A DNA stretch of 64,000 nucleotides from Thermoanaerobacterium sp. RBIITD (GCF_900205865.1 NZ_LT906662.1:744001-808000), one strand, 5' to 3'. Positions 18,588 through 27,487 are shown, counted from the first letter of the stretch. The notes: generated by a model not told the origin, from the letters alone. Translations and numbers: made by a program.

Positions 18588-19349
18588 TTAAAATTTAACT
18601 CTATTAAAGTAATAATCACAATGTATAGCATCTTGCTTAGCATCGTAAAAATATACTGCAGCAGTAGCAGCTCCACCCGCTGCGACAAGCAATCCAACTA
18701 TAGTTCCCATTCCTATAGTTTCTGGACCCGAAATTGCTGCTGCTATTGAAGAAGCAATTGCAGCACCTACGGCAGCTTCAGCAGCATACTCATTTTTAAT
18801 CATTGAATTAAGATTACCTTCGAAATTATTCAAATCATTAGTATTCCCTGAATTTTCATATACACTCTTTGAACTTTTGGGCGTATATAAATTCCAAGCG
18901 TAATCACTTTGTCCAGTATATTTAATTACATTTACTGCATATCCCCACCATAAATCGCCTTCGTTTAATAAAACTTGATAAAAAGGTCTTACTATTAAAT
19001 TATCAATTACTTTTTGAGTTTTTTGTTTTTTAATATTATCAATTTTAGATTCTAATTTATAATTTTTTACTTCACCAGTAATTTTCTTTATTTCTTTAAC
19101 TTCAAATTCACCCGTATTTTTATTATATGTAACTAATGTTGACTTATTTGTCTCTTCCACAAGTACTTCTCTTATATTATTATTATCTTCTATTGTCTTT
19201 ACTGCATACTCATTCCCAGCTATATTATATGTTTTTGAAGAAATTTGTAATTCAGTATTAGTAATTGTATCTGCAGCAAATATTGAACTAAAAGATGAAA
19301 CAGTAAGAAGTGACACAACTAGAAGTAATGAAACTAACTTTTTTATCAT
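18588..19349 (-). CDS. Secreted protein with glycine/alanine-rich C-terminus, candidate bacteriocin
   Basis: 253 residues. The signal peptide MIKKLVSLLLVVSLLTVSS ends SIFAADT. Residues 30-185 are hydrophilic and lysine-rich with no domain I recognise. The C-terminal 65 residues hold AAEAAVGAAIASSIAAAISG and GMGTIVGLLVAAGGAATAAV, a glycine-zipper pattern seen in membrane-active bacteriocins and phage lysis proteins. It is followed by the 59-aa membrane protein. Its upstream DNA lacks the TGACCG palindrome and carries CTATAC-type sites instead. Toxin function is inferred. Confidence 0.75.
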   Translation of the reverse strand: MIKKLVSLLLVVSLLTVSSFSSIFAADTITNTELQISSKTYNIAGNEYAVKTIEDNNNIREVLVEETNKSTLVTYNKNTGEFEVKEIKKITGEVKNYKLESKIDNIKKQKTQKVIDNLIVRPFYQVLLNEGDLWWGYAVNVIKYTGQSDYAWNLYTPKSSKSVYENSGNTNDLNNFEGNLNSMIKNEYAAEAAVGAAIASSIAAAISGPETIGMGTIVGLLVAAGGAATAAVYFYDAKQDAIHCDYYFNRVKF

Positions 19350-19441
19350 TTTTTCTCCTCCTTTTATATTAAGTATTTTTGGATCAATTCTTCAATGAAT
19401 TGATTTCTTTATTTCCATTTTACAACGATATCTTTCCCAAT

Positions 19442-19501
19442 GTCTACTATATCTTTGTATAGTTTTGACATAAAAAGCAAAAAATCTATACAAAAGTATA
19501 G
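19442..19501 (-). promoter_or_regulatory. LuxR-type regulator operators, sites 2 and 3
   Basis: Two inverted repeats 39 nt apart: CTATATCTTTGTATAG (19447-19462) and CTATACAAAAGTATAG (19486-19501). They lie between the regulator stop codon and the secreted-protein gene, and TTTTGACAT follows the first. Same sequence family as 15361-15381. Confidence 0.65.
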
Positions 19502-19510
19502 TCTTAAAAT

Positions 19511-20295
19511 TTAATCTATATCTATTAAATTTAATTTAACCGCTTTTGCAACTGCTTCCTGAATGCTTTTTACGCATAGCTTCTCAATTATTTTTTTCTT
19601 ATGATATTTTACAGTAACCGGTTTAATTCCAATCTCTCTTGATATGGCCAATTCTTTATAACCCTTTGCAAGCATTAGCAATATCTCTACCTGATTATCA
19701 GTTAAATCTATATTGCAGTTATCTGGTTCTTGCTCTTTTAAGCAGCCCTTATAATCATCGGCAATTTTATCTGCAAGCAATTCTAAAACTATAGTCATTT
19801 CATCTGCCATACCATATTCTATCGTCGATACATCAAGATATCCTATTATCTTTTCATCTATAATGATAGGCACTGCAATACAATACCATTTTTTAAAATA
19901 TCGCAGTAATGATGCTGAGGTTCTAAATAAATTAAACCTCTCAATTTCATTGCCATTGAAATGGCATTTGTCCCTACGGATTCTTCTTTAAAAGATATAC
20001 CAATTTTAAAACCATACATATTAATGCATCTGCATGTTTTTTTATTGCATCTTATATCTAAAAGATAACCATCGTTATCTGTTAATAAAAATATGTATTC
20101 TCCTTTAATCTTATTTAAAATATTATCAACACAATTGTGAAATATATTAATAAGTCCTATGTTTTTATTTAATCTGATTTGTAAATCTTCTTCTTTTAAA
20201 GTTATAGTAGGAGACGGTATTGAGCTTATAAGGCCTATCTCCATACATCTTTTATATGAAGAAAGCATTTCATTATATATTTGTAATTCTTCCAC
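19511..20295 (-). pseudogene. GAF-LuxR regulator with one frameshift
   Basis: Two overlapping frames, 19858-20295 (N-terminal 145 aa) and 19511-19873 (C-terminal 120 aa), rebuild a regulator of about 260 residues. The GAF part has SVGTNAISMAMKL and HHYCDIL. After a one-base change in the A6 run near 19892 the reading continues WYCIAVPIIIDEKIIGYLD. The HTH is GerE-like: LAKGYKELAISREIGIKPVT, VKYHKKKI. The defect in a homopolymer may be a true mutation, a phase switch or a sequencing error. Confidence 0.82.
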
Positions 20296-20775
20296 AAAAA
20301 CTCACCTCATTAAATACTCAGACACGTTTCAATACAATTTATTATTTCTACATTTCTACAAAAAATTTCATATTCCTTCTATGTTTTTGAAAAAATTAGT
20401 ATTATTTGCAAAGTTTTTTATTTGTAAAAAAATAAGCTACTGTGCAATCTACACAGTGCTTTTTGTTTAGTTATAGTTTATTATTTTGATTTTTTATAAA
20501 ACATTCAAAATGAAATTATGGCATCTTATTAAAATAGAGGCAATTGTTTAATTTTATTTTCTTTTGTATTTTATCGTTTCTCACATCAATAATTAGTATT
20601 TCTGCATTTTTTGTAAACGGCAAGTACTTTCAGATAAATTTCGGAAAATAACTTTCCTGAATTTTTTCCATATGTCCATTCAAAAATGATTGCCTGTACT
20701 CAAGCCTATAACTTTTACCTGTTATTTTAAAAAGCTCACATCTGTAAACTTCTGTATCCTTTTTATCTACAATTT
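20296..20775. other. Intergenic stretch with a terminator hairpin
   Basis: No ORF with coding character. AAGC-ACTGTG ... CACAGT-GCTTTTTG at 20431-20466 is a hairpin with T or A runs on both sides. It probably ends the DUF1648 gene on the minus strand. Nothing else recognised. Confidence 0.55.
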
Positions 20776-21276
20776 TCACCTTAGTTTTATTGATTTTATA
20801 ATAAAATATACTATTGTAACAAAAATTATTATCAATAAAATAGCAATAGACCCGATTCCAAGTTCTTTAAACTTCCCTAAAGCTATATATATATCTTTAT
20901 ATAAGATAAATGAAAGCAAAAAAATAACCTCTACCTTTAAACAAGTCATAAGCGTACGCGCATTTCTATATTGGCGCTCTGCATTTTCCTCAGTAATTTC
21001 AGGAATATAATTAAATATATGAGGAAATCTACTTATATATGAAAACATAAAATATAATAAAATGCTCACTATAGGTATTAAAAAAAGAGTTCCTTTGCTA
21101 CCCCAAGAATCTGGATTACCAGATAAACTATAATGTATTGGAACTTTATTTGGAAGATATGGCCAATACCTAATAAATAGTAATAATTCTAAAATGAGAT
21201 TAATTATTACTATTATTTCGATAACTTTTTCAAATGTTGAAAATTTTAATTTTAAAACAGGCCTATTTTTATACAT
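20776..21276 (-). CDS. DUF1648-type membrane protein (SdpI-like)
   Basis: 166 residues with four hydrophobic segments. The loop after the first helix reads LPNKVPIHYSLSGNPDSWGS, the DUF1648 signature, followed by KGTLFLIPIVS. The domain occurs in SdpI, the immunity protein and signal sensor for the SdpC toxin in Bacillus, which suits the toxin-like setting. Family assignment is solid; the immunity role is inference. Confidence 0.82.
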   Translation of the reverse strand: MYKNRPVLKLKFSTFEKVIEIIVIINLILELLLFIRYWPYLPNKVPIHYSLSGNPDSWGSKGTLFLIPIVSILLYFMFSYISRFPHIFNYIPEITEENAERQYRNARTLMTCLKVEVIFLLSFILYKDIYIALGKFKELGIGSIAILLIIIFVTIVYFIIKSIKLR

Positions 21277-21379
21277 TTAATTTTCATTCCTTGTATAATA
21301 TATTTAGGTTAATAAAGGCAACCTATAATCCTTTTTAACTGATAAATTATACATAAAAGTGTATAATTAAGTTATTAGA

Positions 21380-21569
21380 TAGAGTATTGTCGTTCTCTCC
21401 TTGAGATTCAGAGCTCGTACTTGAAAGACTGACACCTCTGTCTGATAAACTGATTACGAATAAGTTGGATGTTGACTAACTTGATTAGTACTTCGAATAT
21501 GGAACAAGGCAGTAACGTTTATCAGTTTAGAGGAACTATCTAAAATACATTGTTTATGGGTGATTAAAA
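21380..21569 (+). ncRNA. Probable IS110 bridge RNA region
   Basis: The non-coding left end of IS110 elements encodes the bridge RNA that pairs with donor and target DNA. This stretch has no ORF and offers stem candidates, for example CTGATAAACTGATTACG and a later GTTTATCAGTTTAGAGG. Boundaries and the guide loops were not determined. Confidence 0.5.
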
Positions 21570-22763
21570 ATGTTTTATTTAGGTATTGATATCGGGAAAA
21601 ACAATCATGTAGCTTCTTTAATTGATGAAAAATGTAACACCATTTTTAAGGCTTTTTCTTTCCCAAACTCTTACGTCGGTGGTAATAGCTTACTTGATAA
21701 GCTTGCTTCCTTTAACATCTCTGTTAATGATGTTGAAATTGGTATGGAAGCTACTGGTCATTACTGGTTATCTATTTATTCTTTTCTTGTTGAAAAAGGT
21801 TTTGTTATTCATGTTATTAATCCTATTCAAACTGATGGTTGGCGTAAAGGAACTGAAATCAGAAAGCGCAAAACCGACATCATCGATTCTATACTAATTG
21901 CAGATCTTATTCGCTACGGTGATTTCTTAGAAACTTCTTTAGCCAACGAAGATACTATCTCTCTTCGCAATCTTTCTCGTTTTAGAAATTACCTCATCAA
22001 TTCTATAGGTGACCTTAAGCGTAAGACCGTTTGTGTTTTAGATCAAGTTTTCCCCGAATATCAATCTATCTTTTCTAATATCTTTGGACAAACGTCTAAG
22101 GAAATCTTACTCCACTTTAATACGCCGGATGATTTTGAAAATATTTCTTCTGAACAATTGCAGCAGGTTTTGTCTGAAATTACTATGAAAAAATTTGCTA
22201 TGGATAAAATCAATGAAATTTCTTCTGCTGCTAAAAAATCTTTTGGTATTAAGTTTTGTTTGGATAGTTTTTCTCTGCAATTAAGATTATTAATTGAGCA
22301 AATTAATTTTATCGAAAAACAGGTCACAGATGTTGAAGAGCAGATATCAGCTTTACTTGATAAAATCAATTCTCCTATTACTACAATACCTGGCATTGAC
22401 AACGTAACAGCTGCAACAATTTTAGGAGAAATAGGAGATATTTCAAGGTTTAAAAATCCATCAAAGCTTGTAGCTTATGCCGGTATTGATGCTTCTATAT
22501 CACAATCAGGAGAATATAACAGTACAAATAACAAAATGAGTAAGCGAGGTTCTCCTTATCTTAGGAAAGCTCTTTTTAGTGCTGCATTAGTTGCCTCTAA
22601 TTGTGATCCTGTTTTTAAGGCTTTTTACCAAAAGAAACGTTCAGAAGGCAAACATCACCTTACAGCTATTGGAGCTGTAGCACGCAAGCTTTGCTATACT
22701 ATTTGTGCTATTTTAAAAAACAACTGTGCTTTTGAAGTAAAACTTCCTAAAAATGATTGTTAG
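21570..22763 (+). CDS. IS110-family transposase (DEDD recombinase)
   Basis: 397 residues. RuvC-like N-terminal domain with acidic residues in GIDIGKNNHV, IGMEATGHYW and KTDIIDSILIADL. A coiled-coil middle part follows. The C-terminal Tnp_20 domain contains IPGIDNVTAATILGEIGDIS and ISQSGEYNSTNNKMSKRGSP, which holds the candidate catalytic serine. Complete, no frameshift. Full length for the family. Confidence 0.93.
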   Translation: MFYLGIDIGKNNHVASLIDEKCNTIFKAFSFPNSYVGGNSLLDKLASFNISVNDVEIGMEATGHYWLSIYSFLVEKGFVIHVINPIQTDGWRKGTEIRKRKTDIIDSILIADLIRYGDFLETSLANEDTISLRNLSRFRNYLINSIGDLKRKTVCVLDQVFPEYQSIFSNIFGQTSKEILLHFNTPDDFENISSEQLQQVLSEITMKKFAMDKINEISSAAKKSFGIKFCLDSFSLQLRLLIEQINFIEKQVTDVEEQISALLDKINSPITTIPGIDNVTAATILGEIGDISRFKNPSKLVAYAGIDASISQSGEYNSTNNKMSKRGSPYLRKALFSAALVASNCDPVFKAFYQKKRSEGKHHLTAIGAVARKLCYTICAILKNNCAFEVKLPKNDC

Positions 22764-22819
22764 TAAATCATACTAATTACATATATTTACTTTTAACTTG
22801 GTATTACCAGGTTTATTTG

Positions 22820-23512
22820 TCATGCATTTTTATTCACCCTCTTGGCAAAATTTTTTTGTTTTTTCTCTATTGACTTTTTATAGTTGGTCTTTTCTGTTTC
22901 TATATATACTATTTTAGTTAATTCTTTTATACATATATCTTCACTTAACAAATGCATTGATTCTATGCAAGATTGTATTTTTGTAAACATCTTTGCCTGA
23001 TTTTTATTAATAGCCTTTTTCCATACAAATGTATAGCGGTTAGCATTGGCTTCAATCTTTGTACCGTCTACAAAGAGATGCTCAAACTTTACTTCACCTA
23101 TTTCATGGAGATGCTGTACCAACTGATAAAACAAATCTTCCATCGCATCGGCGAGATATTCCTTGCGGAATCTGGCAATAGTAGAGTGGTCAGGTGCTCT
23201 GCTTCCTTCAAGCAACCACATAAAATTAATATCCCTTTTGCATGCACTTTCTATCTTTCTGCTGGAATAAATGTTATTCATGTAAGCATAAGTTAATACC
23301 TTAAACAGGATTTTTGGCTCTACTGCAGGTTTTCTTCCAGTGAAAGAATATGCCTTGTACAACTTTTCGTAATTCAATCCCTCCAATATTTGGCTAAGCA
23401 GGCGAACCGAATCATCCTCTGGTATTAACATTTCACAATTTAATGGAAGAACTAATTGATAACATCCATTAAATTGTGTATAATTTTTATTGTATAATTT
23501 GTTTTTTTTCAT
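22820..23512 (-). pseudogene. IS1182-family transposase, C-terminally truncated
   Basis: The N-terminal 230 residues only (family about 450-550): CYQLVLPLNCEMLIPEDDSV, GRKPAVEPKILFKVLTYAYM, LLEGSRAPDHSTIARFRKEY, HLFVDGTKIEANANRYTFVW. The last includes the first catalytic aspartate. The rest is missing where the IS110 element begins, about 22810. Confidence 0.87.
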
Positions 23513-23529
23513 AACTTAATTATACAGTA

Positions 23530-23563
23530 ATTGCAGGTTCTTTGGAACCTGCAATTTTTTTTT
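23530..23563 (+). terminator. Terminator hairpin at the IS1182 end
   Basis: ATTGCAGGTTC-TTT-GGAACCTGCAAT followed by a T run. It would stop plus-strand read-through into the transposase gene, a common IS shield. Confidence 0.85.
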
Positions 23564-23616
23564 GCGTATAAAAAGAGACTGATGCACTATGACCTATTCA
23601 GTCAGTTGTGCAACAG

Positions 23617-24250
23617 CCCCCATCAATATATTTTTATATTCATATCTTGTAGCAATAAATCTTCTTCCCCGTCGTCCCATTTTATTATCAACTTGATAGG
23701 CTTTTTGATTGAATCTAATATTTTCTGCCTTTCATCTGCATTAACTTGATAGATATTCGGCAACCATGCAGATCTGCTAACATCAATACAATTATCTTTT
23801 TTCTTTGTATTTGGTACATTTAAATCTATTCACTGTTGAATTGGTGTTCCAAAATACACAAGTCCAGATATTATATAAGGCTCAAGCCCTTTGTCAAGAA
23901 ATGCAACAATTTTAATGTTATTTAATTTTCCCTTACTAATGTTCTCAACTCTTATAGTATAATTTAGTGAAGTAAATTCATTTGAATCTTGTGTTTTTTG
24001 GATGTCTCCAGTAGAATCTAAACCATTTTTGTCTGATACATTAGTATTTTTCCTAATCTCAATCGTTGTATTGATTTTAAAATGCTTGCTTTTGGTTGTA
24101 TAATTTAAATTAGGTGCATCGTTTGTTTGATAATAGATAAATCTGAAAATGACTTTTCTTATAACTGTAGTAAATCATAATATATAAAAGGGCTCAAGAT
24201 AATTGCTGTTATTAAACAAAAGATTATTATGCGCTTAATTTTTATAAAAT
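23617..24250 (-). pseudogene. Decayed copy of the anchored protein at 26572-27207
   Basis: Nearly collinear with 26572-27207 over its whole length (SSPSSHF-type shadow on the plus strand; minus strand PTPIQ, KHFKINTTIEI and FGTPIQQ pieces). It has several indels and in-frame stops, for example near 23830 and 24150. A promoter-proximal GTGAGGTGATTTTATA block is shared with the intact gene. Non-functional. Confidence 0.8.
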
Positions 24251-24348
24251 CACCTCACCGCTAATCAATGCAAGAACTAGTATATTCTAAAAATGTCAAA
24301 AATCTTCTTTATTTTGTACATATTTAAACATAAACATTATAAGTTCAA

Positions 24349-24480
24349 TTACTTTTTAGCAATATTTCTATATATTTTATACACAAAATATACAAGAAAT
24401 AATATGGATATTTCATCAATGACAACAAAAATCATATGTAGAACACTAAATAATTGAAATAATATTGGATTTATAATCAT
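24349..24480 (-). CDS. 43-aa single-helix membrane peptide
   Basis: Starts MIINPILFQLFSVLHMIFVV, continues through a hydrophobic stretch IDEISILFLVYFVYK and ends with the basic tail IYRNIAKK. AGAAGGGATTGAAT stands 5-10 nt before the ATG. The N-terminus is shared with the remnant at 9656-9721, which shows it is a real gene family. Possible roles: holin-like, immunity or signalling peptide. Confidence 0.6.
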   Translation of the reverse strand: MIINPILFQLFSVLHMIFVVIDEISILFLVYFVYKIYRNIAKK

Positions 24481-24713
24481 TTAATATTCAATCCCTTCTA
24501 CGATTAAAATAATAGATAGAAAAAATTCTCTCTACACATCAATTGTTTAAAACAAATTGCATATTATTATAAAATATAATTATTGCATTAAATATAGTAT
24601 TCTAGTACAAATTATCTATTATGCTACTTAGCTGATATAACATATAATACTTTTACAAGGTAGATATATAAAATTCTACCTTGTAAAAGTTGTAATAGAA
24701 TTTATATAGAGAA

Positions 24714-25421
24714 CTAATTTATAACTCCTCCTGTATAAGATGCCTCGATGTCTATCGGGACTGATTGTTTGTATTCTTCACCACCAATTTTAATATATTG
24801 ATCTAAGACTCCTCCTCCATATATTTCTACATTATACCTGTCGCTGCTAATTCGATGATAAGCGTACGTTTGGTTCCAAGAATATCCTGTAGTAAACCCA
24901 TTCATATCGGTCCATTCATGACAATCTGTTATTTCCTCAGCTAAATGTGTTCCACCTAAAGATACAACCTGTGTATATACATCTGCTTCCAAAAAAATAT
25001 ATGTGACAGGTGTAACATCATATTCTTGTATAATATGATGTCTTGATTCTGTTGATTCTGTTGCATCAAGTATTATTTTGTTGCTGCTTTCACTTGTTAA
25101 AAAATCTTTATAACTATATTGTTTTTTTATTTTTACAGGACCTTTAGGAAATTCTTTTAAATAATTTTTTAGCTCATCTAAATTATTAAATTCCCTTGGT
25201 GTAATTCCAGATGGTACTGAGTTAACTTTCGTTAATTTGTAATCATTGATAATTTTAGTTAACTCTTCATCAGTTAAGGTTTTTAAATCATCTTTGTCAT
25301 TTATTATTTTATTGTCTTTTTTATCATCATTAGAAGTTGATGTGTTAGCAAAAGCAAAGCTAAAACTTGAAATTGAAAGAAGCACAGCTACTAGAAGCAG
25401 TGAAACCAGTTTTTTTAACAT
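24714..25421 (-). CDS. Secreted module protein 3
   Basis: 235 residues from ATG 25421 (AAAAGGAG 9 nt upstream). Signal peptide MLKKLVSLLLVAVLLSISS with cleavage after FAFA. Then an Asp/Lys-rich linker (SNDDKKDNKIINDKDD) and a beta-rich C-terminal half (HHIIQEYDVTPVTYIFLEA, RYNVEIYGGGVLDQYIKIGG). No known domain recognised. Regulator, palindrome, promoter and UTR hairpin are all intact upstream, so this is the best-preserved module. Confidence 0.82.
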   Translation of the reverse strand: MLKKLVSLLLVAVLLSISSFSFAFANTSTSNDDKKDNKIINDKDDLKTLTDEELTKIINDYKLTKVNSVPSGITPREFNNLDELKNYLKEFPKGPVKIKKQYSYKDFLTSESSNKIILDATESTESRHHIIQEYDVTPVTYIFLEADVYTQVVSLGGTHLAEEITDCHEWTDMNGFTTGYSWNQTYAYHRISSDRYNVEIYGGGVLDQYIKIGGEEYKQSVPIDIEASYTGGVIN

Positions 25422-25439
25422 TCCATACATCTCCTTTTT

Positions 25440-25481
25440 GTAGTAAATATACTTCTCGGTACCAAAAAGCATATTAACTAC
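25440..25481 (-). promoter_or_regulatory. 5'-UTR hairpin, module 3
   Basis: GTAGTTAATATGCTT pairs with AAGTATATTTACTAC across TTTGGTACCGAG, directly before the ribosome site. One G-U replaces a G-C pair of the other copies, and one pair is lost. Confidence 0.65.
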
Positions 25482-25496
25482 GTTTTATCTGCAGGA

Positions 25497-25632
25497 AATG
25501 GCGCCAATTTCTGTTAATGTTATTATAAACCCATTATCCTCATCTGAGAAGGTGCTAAATTAGGTCAATTTTTTTATCATACATTGTCACTTTATGTAAT
25601 ATATTGTCGAAACTGTGACCGTTTTTCGGCCA
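25497..25632 (-). promoter_or_regulatory. Module promoter and palindrome 4
   Basis: Palindrome TGACCGTTTTTCGGCCA (25616-25632), TGACAAT half-sites about 20 nt apart, TTGACCTAATTTAG, a TATAAT -10 near 25525 and the TTGGCGCCATTTCC block. Confidence 0.7.
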
Positions 25633-25642
25633 TAAATAAACT

Positions 25643-26446
25643 TTATAATAAGTTTCCATAAGTGTCTATTATTCTATTATTTATTGCTTTCATCACAATC
25701 CCCAAATCGTTATTTACGTTAAATAGTTTATAAAGTTTTTCTATGTGTCTACACAATGTCCTCTCTGAAATTCCTATTTCTCTCAGCACAATTTTTCTTT
25801 CATATTTGCATGCCATTTTAGATAATATCAATCTGTCAATATGATCAAGTTTTGAACTTAGATAATCATTTTTCTCATACATATAACAAAGACATTTTTC
25901 AATATAATCCGCAATCTTCCAAAGTATCACATTTTCTTGTTGTAAACAATCAATGTTCATCACTGACATGTCGAGATATGCAATTATTTCTCTTTCATGA
26001 TAATCTACAATCGGGATTGCAGTACAGTACCAATTTTTGAATAGATGACAATAATGTTCTGCTCCGCATATCTCTACTTGCCTTTTCAACTTCATTGCAA
26101 TATTTATTGCATTTGTACCGCAATCTTCAATCCTTAAGCTTACGCCTTCTACAAAATGCAGTCTACTAAAATAGTCTTTTAGTTTTTGGTCGTATATCAG
26201 TTTTATTACATATCCGTCTTTATCACACAGTATAAAAAAATATCCTTGTTTTAAAAGATTAGCAAATGCACTTTTCGGATTAAAAATGATGTCAAGTATG
26301 TAAATTATGCTTTTATAATTCTCTTTTCGCCTGGCCAACTCTTTTTCATCAAGCATTTTTTTAAACCTATTTTTATTTGGGTCAGCGCCTGAAAGTTTTG
26401 ATTCTCCAATGGACATAATCAATTCATCATAAATATTATTGATCAT
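25643..26446 (-). CDS. GAF-HTH transcriptional regulator (module 3)
   Basis: 267 residues, intact. Residues about 55-180 form an AcoR-type GAF domain: FFILCDKDGYVIKLI, RIEDCGTNAINIAMKLK and GAEHYCHLFKNWYCTAIPIV. Residues about 200-267 hold a LuxR/GerE-like helix-turn-helix, REIGISERTLCRHIEKLYKL. The central AAA+ domain of true sigma-54 activators is absent. Its stop lies 10 nt before the palindrome and the secreted-protein gene follows on the same strand, so it probably controls that gene. The sensed ligand is unknown. Confidence 0.88.
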   Translation of the reverse strand: MINNIYDELIMSIGESKLSGADPNKNRFKKMLDEKELARRKENYKSIIYILDIIFNPKSAFANLLKQGYFFILCDKDGYVIKLIYDQKLKDYFSRLHFVEGVSLRIEDCGTNAINIAMKLKRQVEICGAEHYCHLFKNWYCTAIPIVDYHEREIIAYLDMSVMNIDCLQQENVILWKIADYIEKCLCYMYEKNDYLSSKLDHIDRLILSKMACKYERKIVLREIGISERTLCRHIEKLYKLFNVNNDLGIVMKAINNRIIDTYGNLL

Positions 26447-26484
26447 CGTACCACCCCTAAAACTTTTCTCTCTGAATTATCCCT

Positions 26485-26521
26485 CCATAATATAAGACAA
26501 ATTTCTCAGAAATTCGTTACA
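26485..26521 (-). promoter_or_regulatory. TGTAAC-type regulator promoter, copy 2
   Basis: TGTAAC, 16 nt, TGTCTTATATTATGG. The spacer contains the palindrome AATTTCTGAGAAATT. It lies about 40 nt before the regulator start. Confidence 0.6.
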
Positions 26522-26571
26522 GTTTTTTAAAAAATTTTTAAGTATAAAAAAAATAGCCCCATTGAGGGCCA

Positions 26572-27207
26572 TCAATACATTTTTATATCAAAATTTTGCA
26601 GCAATAAGTCTTCTTCCCCGCCGTCCCATTTTATTATCAGCTTGATTGGCTTTTTGATTGAATCTAATATTTTCTGCCTTTCATCTGCATTAACTTGAGA
26701 GATATTCGGCAACCATGCAGATCTACTAACATCAATACAATTATCTTTTTTCTTTTTAGTTGGTACATTTAAATCTATTTTCTGATGAATTGGAGTTCCA
26801 AAATATAGCAATCCAGATAATATATAAGGCTCAAGCCCTTTATCAAGGAATGCAACAATTTTAATATTATTTAATTTTTTCTTACTGATGTTCTCAACTC
26901 TTATCGTATAAATTAGTGAAGTAAATTCATTTGAATCTTGAGCTTTTTGGATGTCCCCAGTAGAATCTAAACTATTCGTCTTTTCATTAGTATTTTTCCC
27001 AATCTCAATCGTTGTATTGATTTTAAAATGCTTGCTTTTCATTGTATAATTTAAATTAGGTGCGTCATTTGTTTGATATAGATAAATCTGAAAATGACTT
27101 TTTTTATAGCTGTAGTAATCATAATATATAAAAAGGCTCAAGACAACTGCTACTATTAAACATAAGATTATTACGCGCTTATTTTTTATAAAATCACCTC
27201 CAGCCAT
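26572..27207 (-). CDS. Membrane-anchored extracytoplasmic protein
   Basis: About 205-211 residues: one N-terminal helix (VIILCLIVAVVLSLFIYYDY), then an exposed beta-rich domain (SLIYTIRVENISKKKLNNIK, LDKGLEPYILSGLLYFGTPI). The formal ATG at 27207 lies before a GGAGGTG that would be inside the gene. The true start may be a rare codon (ATA or ATT) 5 nt after that site, because a decayed paralogue keeps GAGGTGATTTTATA but has a stop before it. Family unknown; paralogous fragments at 23617, 29514 and 31092. Confidence 0.75.
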   Translation of the reverse strand: MAGGDFIKNKRVIILCLIVAVVLSLFIYYDYYSYKKSHFQIYLYQTNDAPNLNYTMKSKHFKINTTIEIGKNTNEKTNSLDSTGDIQKAQDSNEFTSLIYTIRVENISKKKLNNIKIVAFLDKGLEPYILSGLLYFGTPIHQKIDLNVPTKKKKDNCIDVSRSAWLPNISQVNADERQKILDSIKKPIKLIIKWDGGEEDLLLQNFDIKMY

Positions 27208-27355
27208 ATTCTTCAGTTATCCTATCCCCCATATGATAATTATACTCAGCTTGTTGAGTAATCCAATTCTCATCATAGTAATGCGCTGCAGCATCAATAT
27301 GAATAGAAAGATATATATTTTGCAGTATATATATCATATTTTCTCTTTATCATTG

Positions 27356-27487
27356 TCATTGACCTGTATATATTTTCACAATTGTCATATCAAATATTGT
27401 TATTATAGTAAATATAACTATAATTGCAAGTAAAATTATGGCCAGTGCCAGAAGTACATGTGAAATAAATTTTTTATATTTTCTCAC
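27356..27487 (-). CDS. 43-aa single-helix membrane peptide, GTG start
   Basis: GTG at 27487 preceded by AAAGGAG 10 nt upstream. The peptide begins (M)RKYKKFISHVLLALAIILL, then AIIVIFTIITIFDMTIV and the tail KIYTGQ. Basic N-terminus plus one long helix. It lies between the secreted module protein 4 gene and the anchored protein, all on the minus strand. Confidence 0.55.
   Translation of the reverse strand: MRKYKKFISHVLLALAIILLAIIVIFTIITIFDMTIVKIYTGQ

Larger units (their letters stand above)
21375..22800 (+). mobile_element. IS110-family insertion sequence, apparently intact
   Basis: One full transposase gene with about 200 nt of structured non-coding DNA upstream and about 40-60 nt downstream. 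No terminal inverted repeats, as expected for the family. The right end abuts a truncated IS1182 transposase gene, so it probably inserted into that element. Exact ends are estimates. Confidence 0.7.

Noticed and set aside
20690-21010. 106-codon plus-strand ORF
   Set aside because: Antisense shadow of the DUF1648 gene, whose motif is unmistakable.
23531-23749. 72-codon plus-strand ORF
   Set aside because: Antisense to the decayed anchored-protein copy and the IS1182 terminator; no ribosome site.
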